Positions 1-8,520 are shown, numbered from the stretch's first letter. The stretch: DNA of 39,045 nucleotides from an uncultured Clostridia bacterium (GCA_947584535.1 CANPWO010000008.1:1-39045); one strand, 5' to 3'. Notes: generated by a model from the sequence alone, not told the origin. Numbers and translations: made by a program.

Positions 1-21
1 TAAAAAAATATACATGAATAT

Positions 22-46
22 CCCAGTTGAAATATAGTCAACTGGG
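22..46. other. Inverted repeat, possible terminator
   Basis: Nine-base perfect arms (CCCAGTTGA and TCAACTGGG) enclose a 7-base loop. Neither side has a clear T-tract, so it is not a convincing terminator on either strand. It lies beyond the ftsH terminator and may belong to a gene outside the window. Nothing else is seen in the first 117 bases. Confidence 0.35.
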
Positions 47-107
47 AATAAAGTGTTTGTCTAGTCTGAATAGTAACTAAAAAAATATACATATAAAATT
101 ATACATA

Positions 108-140
108 ATAAATAAAAGCAGGAATATATCTAATTCCTAC
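108..140 (-). terminator. Terminator after ftsH
   Basis: On the minus strand an 8-bp stem (GTAGGAAT with ATTCCTGC, one G-U pair) is followed by a T-rich run, 14 bases past the ftsH stop codon. It would end the gdpP-rplI-dnaB-tilS-ftsH transcript. Confidence 0.6.
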
Positions 141-153
141 TTTCTATTCTATA

Positions 154-1965
154 TTATCCATTCATAACTTCTTCAAATTCTTCAGCTGAAACTTTTTCTT
201 TTTCTAGTAACATTTCAGCAATCTTATGAAGTTTATCAATATTTTCTTTTAACACTCTTTCTGCAAAACTATACGCTCTTGAAATTATATCTTTTACTTC
301 ATCATCAATTTGTGCTGCAACTTTCTCACTATAATTTCTTTGAGTATTCATCTCTTTACCTAGGAATACTTCCTCTTGTGTTGAGCCAAATGTTATTGGT
401 CCAAGTTTATCTGACATACCATATTTTGTTACCATATCTCTTGCGATTTTACTTGCTCTTTCAATATCATTTGAAGCACCTGTACTTATATCATCAAGTA
501 TAAGTTGTTCTGCGACTCTACCACCAAGTAAAGATACAATATGCTCTTTCATCTCTGACTTAGAGTGGAAACTCTTATCTTCATTTGGTTTGTACATAGT
601 ATAACCGCCTGCCATTCCCCTTGGAATTATTGAAATTTGATGTACTGTATCATGTGTAGGCAAAAACTTAGAAACAACCGCATGACCTGCTTCGTGATAT
701 GCAGTAAGTTTTCTTTCTTTATCTGATATAACCTTACTTTTCTTTTCAGGTCCCATCATAACTTTAACCATTGCTTCTTCAACATCAGCTATATCAACAT
801 TACTTTTATTTTTCCTTGCAGCAAGTAGTGTAGCCTCATTTATCATATTTTCAAGATCTGCACCTGTAAATCCTGCTGTGTTTTTAGCTATAACTTTAAA
901 ATCAATACCATTTACAAATGGTTTGTTTTTAGCATGTAGTTTTAGTATCTCTTCTCTAGCACCAACATCTGGTACACCAACAACAATTTGTCTATCGAAT
1001 CTTCCAGGTCTAAGTAAAGCAGGATCAAGTATATCAGGTCTATTTGTTGCTGCCATTACTATAATACTTTCATTTGTAGCAAATCCATCCATTTCAACTA
1101 GTAATTGGTTTAATGTTTGTTCTCTTTCATCATGTCCTCCACCAACACCAGCACCTCTATGACGTCCAACTGCATCTATCTCATCTATAAATACTATACA
1201 TGGAGAATTAGCTTTAGCTTCTGCAAATAAATCTCTAACACGAGAAGCACCTACACCTACAAACATTTCAACGAAGTCAGAGCCACTTATAGAGAAGAAA
1301 GGTACATTTGCTTCCCCTGCTACTGCTTTTGCAAGAAGTGTTTTACCTGTACCAGGTCTACCAACAAGTAATATTCCCTTAGGTATTCTTGCGCCCATAT
1401 CTTGATATTTTTTAGGATTCTTTAAGAACTCTACTTCTTCTTCTAATTCTTCTTTTTCCTCTTTAAGTCCTGCTACTTTATCAAAAGTTATTTTCTTTTT
1501 ATCATCTTTATTTATCATTCTAGCTCTATTTTTGCCAAAACTCATTGCTTTGCTATTACCATCAGTTGTCTTTCTAATCATATATACAAAAATTAGCAAT
1601 GTTCCTAATAGCAAAATTAAATTTGGTATAAGAGGAGCTATCATTTCCCACGCAGATTCTTCATCTACAGTTAATTCAAACTCACCAGCTGTTACCTTAT
1701 CACTTACAGTGTCCATAAATGCGTTTGTAGCTGGTATTTTAACTATTCTTGTAATATCATCTTCATCTTTTAATTTTACTTCTGCTGTTTGTCTATCATT
1801 ACTTAACTTTACATTTGTAACTACTTTTTCTTCTATTTTTTGCATTAATTCTGTATATGACATCTCTTTTGTTTGTGTACTACTAAGTATTGAAATCATG
1901 TACATTGCAAGACCAATAATTAATATATAAGTAAGTATAGTTCCAAGTATTCCTTTTTTCTTCAT
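154..1965 (-). CDS. ftsH: ATP-dependent zinc metalloprotease FtsH
   Basis: Membrane-bound AAA+ protease that extracts and degrades misfolded membrane proteins and short-lived regulators. Seen in the 603 residues: two membrane segments (about 7-27 and 113-130) flanking a small extracytoplasmic domain; an AAA module with Walker A at 202-209, Walker B ending IDEID near 260-264, a pore motif MFVGVG, and the [24 protein letters not shown] region near 306-326; then the zinc site HEAGH at 424-428. Length is slightly below the usual 610-650. Walker A reads GRPGTGKT instead of the usual GPPGTGKT, which still fits the P-loop pattern. It is the last gene of the operon, 16 bases after tilS. The ribosome site AGGAGG supports the start. 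Confidence 0.97.
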   Translation of the reverse strand: MKKKGILGTILTYILIIGLAMYMISILSSTQTKEMSYTELMQKIEEKVVTNVKLSNDRQTAEVKLKDEDDITRIVKIPATNAFMDTVSDKVTAGEFELTVDEESAWEMIAPLIPNLILLLGTLLIFVYMIRKTTDGNSKAMSFGKNRARMINKDDKKKITFDKVAGLKEEKEELEEEVEFLKNPKKYQDMGARIPKGILLVGRPGTGKTLLAKAVAGEANVPFFSISGSDFVEMFVGVGASRVRDLFAEAKANSPCIVFIDEIDAVGRHRGAGVGGGHDEREQTLNQLLVEMDGFATNESIIVMAATNRPDILDPALLRPGRFDRQIVVGVPDVGAREEILKLHAKNKPFVNGIDFKVIAKNTAGFTGADLENMINEATLLAARKNKSNVDIADVEEAMVKVMMGPEKKSKVISDKERKLTAYHEAGHAVVSKFLPTHDTVHQISIIPRGMAGGYTMYKPNEDKSFHSKSEMKEHIVSLLGGRVAEQLILDDISTGASNDIERASKIARDMVTKYGMSDKLGPITFGSTQEEVFLGKEMNTQRNYSEKVAAQIDDEVKDIISRAYSFAERVLKENIDKLHKIAEMLLEKEKVSAEEFEEVMNG

Positions 1966-1981
1966 AATTCCTCCTTAAAAT

Positions 1982-3004
1982 TTAGTATATAATCGCAGTA
2001 TTTTTCTTTAATATTAAAATAGTAAATTTACTTCCAAGTATATACTTCTTTTTAGTTATATTATTTTCAAGTAACTTTAATATATCTAAAATATGTATGT
2101 TTTCCACACCTTCAACATTTCCTATTCTCATGCTTATTAACTCTCTAATATATCTTAGCTTTATACTTTCATGTTCATTTAACATATTAGAAAAATTAAA
2201 TTTTATATACTCTTTACTATTTTCAATAATACTCTCATTTAAAACCTTTTTTGTATACTTTTCCAAAAAATCTTCGTCTAGTTCTAATATATGTTTCATC
2301 CTTATTATATTTTCCATTATATTAGAATTATATTCATTTTTTAACGTAGGTATTAAATTTAGTCTAACCTTATTTCTTTTGTAAATATCTTGTGTATTTG
2401 TTTTATCAAAACAAGGATTTAAATTTCTTAATTCATTATACATCAATATATCTTTTTTTTCAATATCAAGTAAAGGTCTAATTATATTATTTGTGTTATA
2501 TGACATGCCAATTAACCCTTTTAAACCACTGCCTCTAATCAAATTAAGTAATATTGTTTCAACATTATCATCTAAATTATGAGCTACAGCAATTTTCTTA
2601 GCACTTGTTTTTTGTTTTACTTCTTCAAAAAAATTATAACGTATATTTCTGCCATATGTTTCTTCTGACATATGATTTTTTTTAGCGTTTTGCACTACAT
2701 TTTCTTCTTTATAAAAAAAACTAATATCTCTTTCTTTACAAAAGTTTTCAACATATATTTTTTCTGCTTTTGACTCTTTTCTAATCATATGATTTACATG
2801 TGCTACAACAAGCGTATAATCTATGCCATATTCTTCTTTTATACTTTTTCTTAGGTTATATAGTATATCAAGTAAACACATAGAATCTGGTCCACCTGAT
2901 ACACCTACAACTATAACATCATTATTTTGTATAAGATTATTTTTAATTATAACATTTTTTATTTTTTCTTCAATATTATTTACTAAACTTTTTTCTTTAA
3001 CCAT
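1982..3004 (-). CDS. tilS: tRNA(Ile)-lysidine synthase TilS
   Basis: Cytoplasmic N-type ATP pyrophosphatase that converts C34 of the CAU-anticodon tRNA-Ile to lysidine so that it reads AUA, an important codon in an AT-rich genome. The PP-loop motif SGGPDS is at about residues 35-40, followed by the HVNH and the AHNLDDNVET segments typical of TilS. At 340 residues it is shorter than the usual 430-470: the C-terminal region is reduced. The start overlaps the dnaB stop by 8 bases, indicating translational coupling; a GAGG ribosome site lies inside the dnaB end. dnaB-tilS-ftsH is a housekeeping arrangement; the hpt gene often found between tilS and ftsH is absent. Confidence 0.92.
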   Translation of the reverse strand: MVKEKSLVNNIEEKIKNVIIKNNLIQNNDVIVVGVSGGPDSMCLLDILYNLRKSIKEEYGIDYTLVVAHVNHMIRKESKAEKIYVENFCKERDISFFYKEENVVQNAKKNHMSEETYGRNIRYNFFEEVKQKTSAKKIAVAHNLDDNVETILLNLIRGSGLKGLIGMSYNTNNIIRPLLDIEKKDILMYNELRNLNPCFDKTNTQDIYKRNKVRLNLIPTLKNEYNSNIMENIIRMKHILELDEDFLEKYTKKVLNESIIENSKEYIKFNFSNMLNEHESIKLRYIRELISMRIGNVEGVENIHILDILKLLENNITKKKYILGSKFTILILKKNTAIIY

Positions 3005-4343
3005 TTTCCTCTGGTCTCCTACTTAAATTAGCAAATTTAGTATAATTACCAAGCCATGCAAGTTCTATTGTACCTGTACTACCATGTCTATTTTTAGAGA
3101 TTATTACCTCTGCTACATTTTTCTTTTCTGTGTCAGGATTATAATAATCTTCTCTATGTATAAACATAACTATATCTGCATCTTGCTCAATAGAACCTGA
3201 CTCTCTTAAATCACTAAGCATTGGTCTATGATCTGAACGAGATTCAGTAGCACGACTTAATTGTGAAAGTGCTATAACAGGTATATCTAGCTCTTTTGCA
3301 AGTATCTTTAGTGAACGACTGATTTCAGATATCTCTTGTTGTCTTGATGCACTTCTAGTTTTTGACTCCATAAGTTGCAAATAATCTATAACTACAAGTC
3401 CAATACCTTTTTCAAGCTTTGCCTTCCTACATTTTGCTCTAAGTTCACTTGATGAAAGACCAGGTGTATCATCAATATATAATGGTATTGATGATAATTT
3501 ACCACTTGTAGTACCAAGCTTTAACCAATCTTCACTATCAAGATTAGCATTCCTAATTTTCATGCTATCAACTTCACTTTCACAAGCAAGTATTCTATTT
3601 GCCATTTGTTCTTTTGACATTTCCAAACTAAATACCATTACTGGTACTTTTGCATGCATTGCCACATGTGTAGCAATATTTAAAGCAAAAGATGTTTTAC
3701 CCATTGCAGGACGAGCAGCTAGTATAATCAAGTCTGAAGGATTTAATCCAGAAATTTTATTATCTAAATCAATAAAACCACTTTCTATACCAGATATTTT
3801 GTTTTTATTTTGGTACATTTTCTCGATATTATCAAAAGCTGTTATAAGTATTTCTTTTATGCTTGAATAATTTTTTGTATTTCTATTTTGCAGTACATCA
3901 AACACCTTTTTTTCAGTTTGCTCAATTATAGTTTCAACTTCTTCAGTTTGTGCATATCCCATTTGTAAAATATCTTGTGCTGTTTTTATTAACTGTCTTA
4001 ATACAGACTTTTCTTCAATTATCTTTACATAGCTTTCAACATTTGAAGTAGTAGGTACATTATCAATTAAAGTAGCAATAGTTTGCATTCCACCAACTTT
4101 TTCAAGTGTACCTCTTAATTTTAACTGTTCTTTTACTGTTATTGAATCTATATGCTTTCCAAGTCCATATAATTCGAACATTGCAGCATATATCTCTTTG
4201 TTATCTTCCCTATAAAAATCCTCAGGTTTTAAAAGTTCAACGGCAGATATAACAGCATCTTTATCTACAAGCATTGAGCCAAGTACTGCTTGTTCTGCTA
4301 ATGTATCATTTGGTTGTACCTTATTTACTATTTCATTTTCCAC
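2997..4343 (-). CDS. dnaB: Replicative DNA helicase DnaB
   Basis: Hexameric 5'-3' helicase at the replication fork. Visible parts: an N-terminal primase-interaction domain beginning TLAEQAVLGSML, a linker, and the RecA-like C-terminal domain with Walker A ARPAMGKT and the VIDYLQLM Walker B segment, ending in the SKNRHG..G motif. I chose the GTG at 4343 (448 residues) because AGGTG ends 6 bases upstream of it; a GTG at 4352 directly after the rplI stop would add three residues but lacks a proper ribosome site. It follows rplI immediately, a common pairing in Firmicutes, and overlaps tilS. Confidence 0.95.
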   Translation of the reverse strand: MENEIVNKVQPNDTLAEQAVLGSMLVDKDAVISAVELLKPEDFYREDNKEIYAAMFELYGLGKHIDSITVKEQLKLRGTLEKVGGMQTIATLIDNVPTTSNVESYVKIIEEKSVLRQLIKTAQDILQMGYAQTEEVETIIEQTEKKVFDVLQNRNTKNYSSIKEILITAFDNIEKMYQNKNKISGIESGFIDLDNKISGLNPSDLIILAARPAMGKTSFALNIATHVAMHAKVPVMVFSLEMSKEQMANRILACESEVDSMKIRNANLDSEDWLKLGTTSGKLSSIPLYIDDTPGLSSSELRAKCRKAKLEKGIGLVVIDYLQLMESKTRSASRQQEISEISRSLKILAKELDIPVIALSQLSRATESRSDHRPMLSDLRESGSIEQDADIVMFIHREDYYNPDTEKKNVAEVIISKNRHGSTGTIELAWLGNYTKFANLSRRPEENG

Positions 4344-4352
4344 GAAAAACAC

Positions 4353-4799
4353 CTACATTCCAACTACTACAATTTTTAGTTTTGCTACTACTCCTTCATG
4401 TAATTTTACATCTGCTATATAATTTCCAAGTTGTTTAATTTGTTCTTTTAATACTATTTTCTTTTTATTAACATCAATATTAAGTTTCTGCTTCAATTTC
4501 TCTGATATTTCTTTTTCTGTAACACTTCCAAAAAGTCTACTACCAGTTCCAACTTTTTCTTTAAACTCAATATATGTTTTCTCTATCTTTTCTTTATTTT
4601 TCTTAGCTTCTTCAAACTCTAAATCTTTTTTATATTTTATAGCCTCTTGTTTAGTCTTAGCTTCATTTAGACTTCTATTATCTGCAATATTTGCAATTTT
4701 TTTAGGAAGTAAAAAATTTCTTGCATACCCTTCACTTACTTCAACTATTTGAAGTTTTTTTCCTAGTCCTTTAACATCTTGATTTAATACAACTTTCAT
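4353..4799 (-). CDS. rplI: 50S ribosomal protein L9
   Basis: L9 binds 23S rRNA domain V and helps keep the reading frame. The 148-residue length is normal. The N-terminal domain starts with MKVVLNQDVKGLGKKL and carries the signature GYARNFLLPK; a long charged connecting helix (about 45-80) leads to the C-terminal domain. It lies 21 bases after gdpP and next to dnaB in one operon. An AATTGAA..GGGGG-type ribosome site precedes the ATG. Confidence 0.96.
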   Translation of the reverse strand: MKVVLNQDVKGLGKKLQIVEVSEGYARNFLLPKKIANIADNRSLNEAKTKQEAIKYKKDLEFEEAKKNKEKIEKTYIEFKEKVGTGSRLFGSVTEKEISEKLKQKLNIDVNKKKIVLKEQIKQLGNYIADVKLHEGVVAKLKIVVVGM

Positions 4800-4820
4800 T
4801 TTTTAATTCCCCCTCTTAAT

Positions 4821-6794
4821 TTATTCCTTACCATAATATTCATCAATACTTGCTAACAATTTTTGTTTTGCCTCTTCAAGTGTAATACCAGCAATTTGTG
4901 CCCCTGCAAAAGTTAAGTGTCCGCCACCACCTACAGTTTCTAAAATTGCTTGTACATTTATATCGCCCATAGAACGACCTGAAATCATTACAACATCATC
5001 TACTTTACAAAGTACAAATGATGCAAGTATTCCTGATATAGAAAGTAATTCGTCAGCTGCCTGTGCTGCAATTATTGGCATATCGTCATATTCTTCATTT
5101 GTAACAGAAACAGCTATTTGATCTTTTATAATCTCAGCATTTTTAACAATTTCCACTCTTGCAACATAAGTTTCAAAATCACTTTGGAATAATTGTTTTA
5201 CTTCTGCGAAATCTATTCCATATCTCTTTAAATATGCAGCTACTTCAAAAGTTCTAACTCCTGTTTTAAACATGAAGTTTTTTGTATCAACTACAATACC
5301 TGCATATAAACATTCAGCTTCTATAGAACTTAGTTCTATATCTTCTAAATATATAAGTAGCTCTGTAACAAGTTCTGATGCAGATGAGGCATATATTTCA
5401 TGGTATGTAAGTAAAGCATTTTCTATAAACTCTGGTCCTCTTCTATGATGGTCTATAACTATTATTTTTTCAAATTCATCTACAAAATCAGGATATGCTA
5501 CATATGATTTTTTATGTGTATCTACAACAATTAATAAAGCATTTGTTGTATCTTGCTTTTTTAAATCACTTTGGTTTATAAATACATCATCATATTCTTC
5601 TTGTAATTTAATCTTATCTATTACTCCTTTTGTACTATTATTACATTTTGAATCAACTACTATATATACTTCTTTATCTAAAGATTTTGCAATTTTATAA
5701 ACACCAATAGCAGCACCAATACAGTCAATATCAGTGTTCTTGTGTCCCATAATATATACTTTATCTGATTTTTGCATTACTTCTTTTAATGCTTGAGCAA
5801 TAGTTCTTGCACGAACTCTACTTGTTTTTTCAAGTCCAATATTTGAGCCACCATAAAAATCAAATTTCTTATCTTTTTTTACTACTACTTGATCTCCACC
5901 TCTACCAAGTGCAATATCTAGTGCTGAAGAACTAGCATTATATCTATCATCTAAATTACTTTCAGAGTAAGAAAGACCTATTGAAATTGTTATAGGTAAT
6001 TTAGTAGAATTAGAGATATTTTTTACTCTCTCAAGAATATTAAATGATTCACTTTCCATTTGATCAACATATTGTTTTTCAACAAAGAAAACAAATCTAT
6101 CTTTTTCAATTTTAGTCATTACTCCATGATTTTCAATAACCCATTGTCTTAACTCTTTTTCTATCATTGAAGCAATTTCTGCTTTTTTTATTTCTTCTAA
6201 GCCTTGCATTGTTTCATCATAATTATCAATAAATATTATACCTATTGATATTCTTGAATTATCTAGTACGTCTTTTAATTCAAATTCATCAGTTTTATTT
6301 AAAAAAGTTACTAAAGTGCAATCAAAATTATCAAAACGAATATGATTTCCTATTGCACTATAAAACTCACCATTTCCTATATCACAAGCTGATACAAATG
6401 CATCATTTTTTACTTTTTGTTTTTCTAGTTTTAATGCAACATCATGTATAAACTCTTTTGGAATAATATGTTTTGCTTTGTTATTTTGCCATATTATTTG
6501 TGTTGGAGATGATAACATTGCCATAGGTATATCTAACGAATTCAAACTATCTTTTAATACTATATCTACACTTTTAGATAGCTCGTTAATTCTATATTTT
6601 CTACTTTTTACCTCTTTAATACAAGTATAAATTGCAAATGCTGATACTACAAAAATTATGCATAAATCTACGTATATTGTAACAGGTTTAATTATTGCTA
6701 TTATAGTAGCAATTATAACTATACTTGCTAAATATGTAATTTGTACTGAAAATATACTTAGATCCAACCATTTATTTTTATTTATTTTCTTCAT
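4821..6794 (-). CDS. gdpP: Cyclic-di-AMP phosphodiesterase GdpP
   Basis: Membrane enzyme that hydrolyses c-di-AMP to pApA, controlling potassium and cell-wall homeostasis. Seen in 657 residues: two N-terminal membrane helices (about 14-56), a PAS-like region, a degenerate GGDEF domain (about 170-310), and DHH/DHHA1 phosphodiesterase domains from about 340, with GHKNTDIDCIG, IVVDTH and IDHHRRG metal-binding motifs and a C-terminal GGGGHLTFAGA. Length matches GdpP/YybT. It is the first gene of the operon, behind the SigA promoter at 6833-6861. Confidence 0.95.
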   Translation of the reverse strand: MKKINKNKWLDLSIFSVQITYLASIVIIATIIAIIKPVTIYVDLCIIFVVSAFAIYTCIKEVKSRKYRINELSKSVDIVLKDSLNSLDIPMAMLSSPTQIIWQNNKAKHIIPKEFIHDVALKLEKQKVKNDAFVSACDIGNGEFYSAIGNHIRFDNFDCTLVTFLNKTDEFELKDVLDNSRISIGIIFIDNYDETMQGLEEIKKAEIASMIEKELRQWVIENHGVMTKIEKDRFVFFVEKQYVDQMESESFNILERVKNISNSTKLPITISIGLSYSESNLDDRYNASSSALDIALGRGGDQVVVKKDKKFDFYGGSNIGLEKTSRVRARTIAQALKEVMQKSDKVYIMGHKNTDIDCIGAAIGVYKIAKSLDKEVYIVVDSKCNNSTKGVIDKIKLQEEYDDVFINQSDLKKQDTTNALLIVVDTHKKSYVAYPDFVDEFEKIIVIDHHRRGPEFIENALLTYHEIYASSASELVTELLIYLEDIELSSIEAECLYAGIVVDTKNFMFKTGVRTFEVAAYLKRYGIDFAEVKQLFQSDFETYVARVEIVKNAEIIKDQIAVSVTNEEYDDMPIIAAQAADELLSISGILASFVLCKVDDVVMISGRSMGDINVQAILETVGGGGHLTFAGAQIAGITLEEAKQKLLASIDEYYGKE

Positions 6795-6832
6795 ATTTTA
6801 CTTCCTTTTTTTAAATATATTTGTACTTGTAT

Positions 6833-6861
6833 ATTTTACTATGGAAATGGTGATTTGTCAA
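6833..6861 (-). promoter_or_regulatory. SigA promoter of the gdpP operon
   Basis: Minus-strand TTGACA (6856-6861), 17-base spacer, TAAAAT (6833-6838), about 40 bases before the gdpP start. It points away from the small RNA promoter at 6933, so the two are divergent across an inverted repeat. Confidence 0.75.
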
Positions 6862-6883
6862 GAAAAAAGGCGTTTTATGTAGA

Positions 6884-6923
6884 GTAATTTCATTGATGTA
6901 AAATATAACTTTAATGAAATTAC
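6884..6923. repeat. 11-bp inverted repeat between divergent promoters
   Basis: GTAATTTCATT (6884-6894) and AATGAAATTAC (6913-6923) form perfect 11-base arms, 18 bases apart. It sits between the gdpP promoter and the -35 box of the small RNA (6933). It lacks a T-tract, so an operator for a dimeric regulator is a better reading than a terminator. That is inference. Confidence 0.55.
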
Positions 6924-6932
6924 ATAAAAATA

Positions 6933-6961
6933 TTGACAATTACAAAAAAAATTGTTATAAT
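6933..6961 (+). promoter_or_regulatory. Consensus SigA promoter for small RNA
   Basis: TTGACA (6933-6938), exactly 17 bases, TATAAT (6956-6961): both boxes match the consensus fully. There is no coding gene in the downstream direction before a terminator at 7056-7093, so this promoter appears to serve a non-coding transcript starting near 6968. Confidence 0.85.
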
Positions 6962-6967
6962 TAAATT

Positions 6968-7093
6968 ACAAATAGAATATTGTTAATTTCCTTGCAAAAG
7001 GCTATCTAGTCTATTTGTATTGAGTTAAATATTATAGTTAATCTATGATGTAATCGAGAAGATAGAAGGCAAAATATATCTTCTCATTTTTTT
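6968..7093 (+). ncRNA. Putative free-standing small RNA, about 126 nt
   Basis: The transcript is bounded by a perfect SigA promoter and a Rho-independent terminator (9-bp stem 7056-7064/7077-7085, then a run of T). It holds no ORF with a ribosome site. Predicted folds: a 9-bp stem between 6967-6975 and 7011-7019 that encloses a small hairpin CCTT-GCAA-AAGG with a GNRA-type loop (6990-7001); a second hairpin ATTATAG/CTATGAT (7031-7050 region); then the terminator. I compared it mentally with 6S, SRP, tmRNA, RNase P and tracrRNA and saw none of their hallmarks. Ends are inferred, not measured. It converges with the small peptide gene at 7159-7227. Confidence 0.6.
7056..7093 (+). terminator. Terminator of the small RNA
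   Basis: GAGAAGATA (7056-7064) pairs with TATCTTCTC (7077-7085) around a 12-base loop, followed by A and seven T. A textbook intrinsic terminator on the plus strand. Confidence 0.8.
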
Positions 7094-7117
7094 GCATAAA
7101 ATTTTATAAAAACGAAT

Positions 7118-7150
7118 AAAATAATAGTGACTCGTGGGCAAACACGAGTC
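7118..7150 (-). terminator. Terminator of the 22-residue peptide gene
   Basis: On the minus strand GTGACTCGTG and CACGAGTCAC form a perfect 10-bp stem (7126-7152 region) with a TTTGCC-type loop, followed by TATTATTTTATT. It begins a few bases after the stop of the small peptide gene. The T-tract is interrupted but the stem is strong. Confidence 0.6.
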
Positions 7151-7158
7151 ACTTGAGC

Positions 7159-7227
7159 TTAGTTGTAGTTATGCAATTCTTTTACAAGAATTACAAGAAC
7201 AACTATAAATATTATAGCTTCTACCAT
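7159..7227 (-). CDS. 22-residue hydrophobic peptide, type I toxin-like
   Basis: A very short ORF with all the signs of a gene: promoter (7261-7288), a perfect AAGGAGGTGAT ribosome site (7235-7245) 7 bases from the ATG, and a terminator after the stop. The peptide starts MVEAII, has a continuous hydrophobic core of about 13 residues (FIVVLVILV) and a polar tail KELHNYN. Single-span peptides of this kind include holin-like and Fst/TxpA-type toxins, but also harmless membrane subunits. The ribosome site lies in an inverted repeat (7235-7258), as in many type I toxin mRNAs. No antisense RNA overlaps it, so the toxin idea is inference. Confidence 0.55.
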   Translation of the reverse strand: MVEAIIFIVVLVILVKELHNYN

Positions 7228-7234
7228 GAAGTAA

Positions 7235-7258
7235 TCACCTCCTTTAAGGTAGGTGATT
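7235..7258 (-). promoter_or_regulatory. Hairpin masking the ribosome site of the peptide gene
   Basis: In the minus-strand RNA AATCACCT (7258-7251) is complementary to AGGTGATT (7242-7235 region), with CCT/AGG pairs continuing inside. The 3' arm contains the Shine-Dalgarno sequence. The predicted start of transcription (about 7254) falls within the 5' arm, so the stem may be partly shortened in the real transcript. Confidence 0.5.
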
Positions 7259-7260
7259 TT

Positions 7261-7288
7261 ATTATACCATAAAAAATGAAAAATTCAA
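7261..7288 (-). promoter_or_regulatory. SigA promoter of the 22-residue peptide gene
   Basis: Minus-strand TTGAAT (7283-7288), 16-base spacer, TATAAT (7261-7266) with an upstream TGG making an extended -10. Leaves a 5' leader of only about 25 bases. Confidence 0.65.
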
Positions 7289-7342
7289 TAAAAATACAGA
7301 GTAGTTCAAGGTGATTTTATTTGAATTTAAAATTTTTTGAAA

Positions 7343-7388
7343 AATAATAGAGAATAATATCTTTATATAAATATCATTCTCTATTATT
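7343..7388 (-). terminator. Terminator after the 57-residue membrane protein
   Basis: An 18-bp arm pair (7343-7360 and 7371-7388, one G-U pair) with a 10-base loop, followed on the minus strand by a T-run. It begins right after the stop at 7390. Confidence 0.7.
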
Positions 7389-7389
7389 A

Positions 7390-7563
7390 TTAATTTTTAT
7401 TTAACATATTATAATATATAATTTCTAGATTTTTTGAAATTTCTTTCTCAACCTTTATTTTATTTTTTATTTCATTTAACTTATAATTATTATATAAATA
7501 TGCAATACTAAATAATAATATAGGTACAGCAAATAATATAGCTGATAATACAAAAATATACAT
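7390..7563 (-). CDS. Small membrane protein, 57 residues, unknown function
   Basis: I do not recognise this protein. An N-terminal membrane segment (about residues 2-24, MYIFVLSAILFAVPILLF...) is followed by a charged, probably helical cytoplasmic tail rich in Lys, Glu and Asn. The start at 7563 is chosen because GGGAGG lies 11 bases upstream; an upstream in-frame ATG at 7581 overlaps that site. It has its own promoter (7606-7634) and terminator, so it forms a single-gene unit between the peptide gene and spo0A. Confidence 0.6.
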   Translation of the reverse strand: MYIFVLSAILFAVPILLFSIAYLYNNYKLNEIKNKIKVEKEISKNLEIIYYNMLNKN

Positions 7564-7605
7564 TGATATAATTCCTCCCATATTATATATATTTTGTTAT
7601 ATGGA

Positions 7606-7634
7606 ATTATATCACAATACTATTAGTATTACAA
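7606..7634 (-). promoter_or_regulatory. SigA promoter of the 57-residue protein gene
   Basis: Minus-strand TTGTAA (7629-7634), 17-base spacer, TATAAT (7606-7611), preceded by TGA. About 43 bases before the chosen ATG. Confidence 0.6.
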
Positions 7635-7670
7635 TATATATATTAGATAAATATACTATATTTTTACCTT

Positions 7671-7698
7671 AAAAAATAGAAGTTCAATTTGAACTCCC
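7671..7698 (-). terminator. Terminator after spo0A
   Basis: On the minus strand GGGAGTTCAA pairs with TTGAACTTCT (two G-U pairs) around one base, followed by ATTTTTT. It starts about 10 bases after the spo0A stop. Confidence 0.6.
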
Positions 7699-7707
7699 AT
7701 TTTTATA

Positions 7708-8520
7708 TTATACGGCTACTGCTTTATCTTCAAGTCTTATTCTATCAGCTATCATTGCTATAAACTCTGAATTTGTTGGCTTTCCTTTATTAGAGTTAAC
7801 TGTATAGCCAAATATTTTATCATGCATTTCAATTTGACCTCTATTCCAAGCTACTTCTATTGCATGACGAATAGCTCTTTCTACCCTAGAAGGTGTTGTA
7901 CAAAACATAGAAGCAAGTGTAGGATATAATGTTTTTGTTATAGAATTTATCATTTCATCATCATTAATTGCAAGAATTATTGCTTCTCTTATATATTGGT
8001 ATCCTTTTATGTGAGCTGGTACCCCAACATCATGTATCATATTAGTTACTCTAACTTCAAGTGGCATACTTGTTTTTTTGCTTTTTTCACTAATAGTAGC
8101 TTTTCTATAACATGTATCAAGGTCTGAACCTTCATAACCTGTGCTATTTTCAAGTAAATCTCTAAGTCTATCAACTAATGTTTCCATATCAAATGGTTTT
8201 ACAACATAATATGTTGCACCTAAAGATATTGCTTTTTGAGTTATTTTTTCTTGTCCAATAGCAGACATCACAATCGTAGTAAGTTTTTTAATATCCTTTT
8301 CTTTTACTATGTCCTCTAAAACAGTTAAGCCATCTTTTTCTGGCATTATAATATCTAGTAACAAAACATCAGGACTGAACTTTTTAATTAATTCTACAGT
8401 GTTAGTTCCATCATATGCAGTTGCTACAACTTCCATATCACTTTGTGAATCAATGTAAGTACTTAATAGTTTAACAAAATCTTTATTATCGTCAACTATT
8501 AAAATTTTTGTTTTTTCCAT
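7708..8520 (-). CDS. spo0A: Sporulation master regulator Spo0A
   Basis: Response regulator that, when phosphorylated, switches on early sporulation genes by binding 0A boxes. The 270-residue protein has a receiver domain (1-125) with acidic residues D10-D11, phospho-acceptor D56 in LLLDIIMP, and the VVKPFD lysine; then a linker and the Spo0A DNA-binding domain (about 150-270) with the near-invariant recognition segment [26 protein letters not shown] ribosome site precedes the ATG. A SigA-like promoter and a perfect 0A box lie upstream, pointing to autoregulation. Monocistronic, with a terminator behind it. Confidence 0.98.
   Translation of the reverse strand: MEKTKILIVDDNKDFVKLLSTYIDSQSDMEVVATAYDGTNTVELIKKFSPDVLLLDIIMPEKDGLTVLEDIVKEKDIKKLTTIVMSAIGQEKITQKAISLGATYYVVKPFDMETLVDRLRDLLENSTGYEGSDLDTCYRKATISEKSKKTSMPLEVRVTNMIHDVGVPAHIKGYQYIREAIILAINDDEMINSITKTLYPTLASMFCTTPSRVERAIRHAIEVAWNRGQIEMHDKIFGYTVNSNKGKPTNSEFIAMIADRIRLEDKAVAV

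Noticed and set aside
1339-1362. FtsH Walker A GRPGTGKT as a defect
   Set aside because: The second Pro-to-Arg position is variable in the G-x4-GK-T pattern; the enzyme should bind ATP normally.
6968-7093. tracrRNA or 6S RNA identity for the small RNA
   Set aside because: No cas9, repeat array or anti-repeat is nearby, and the RNA is too short and has no open-bubble fold like 6S.
7093-7118. Antisense overlap of small RNA and peptide mRNA, as in txpA/ratA
   Set aside because: The two terminators end before the transcripts meet; overlap would need read-through, so a cis-antisense pair is not claimed.
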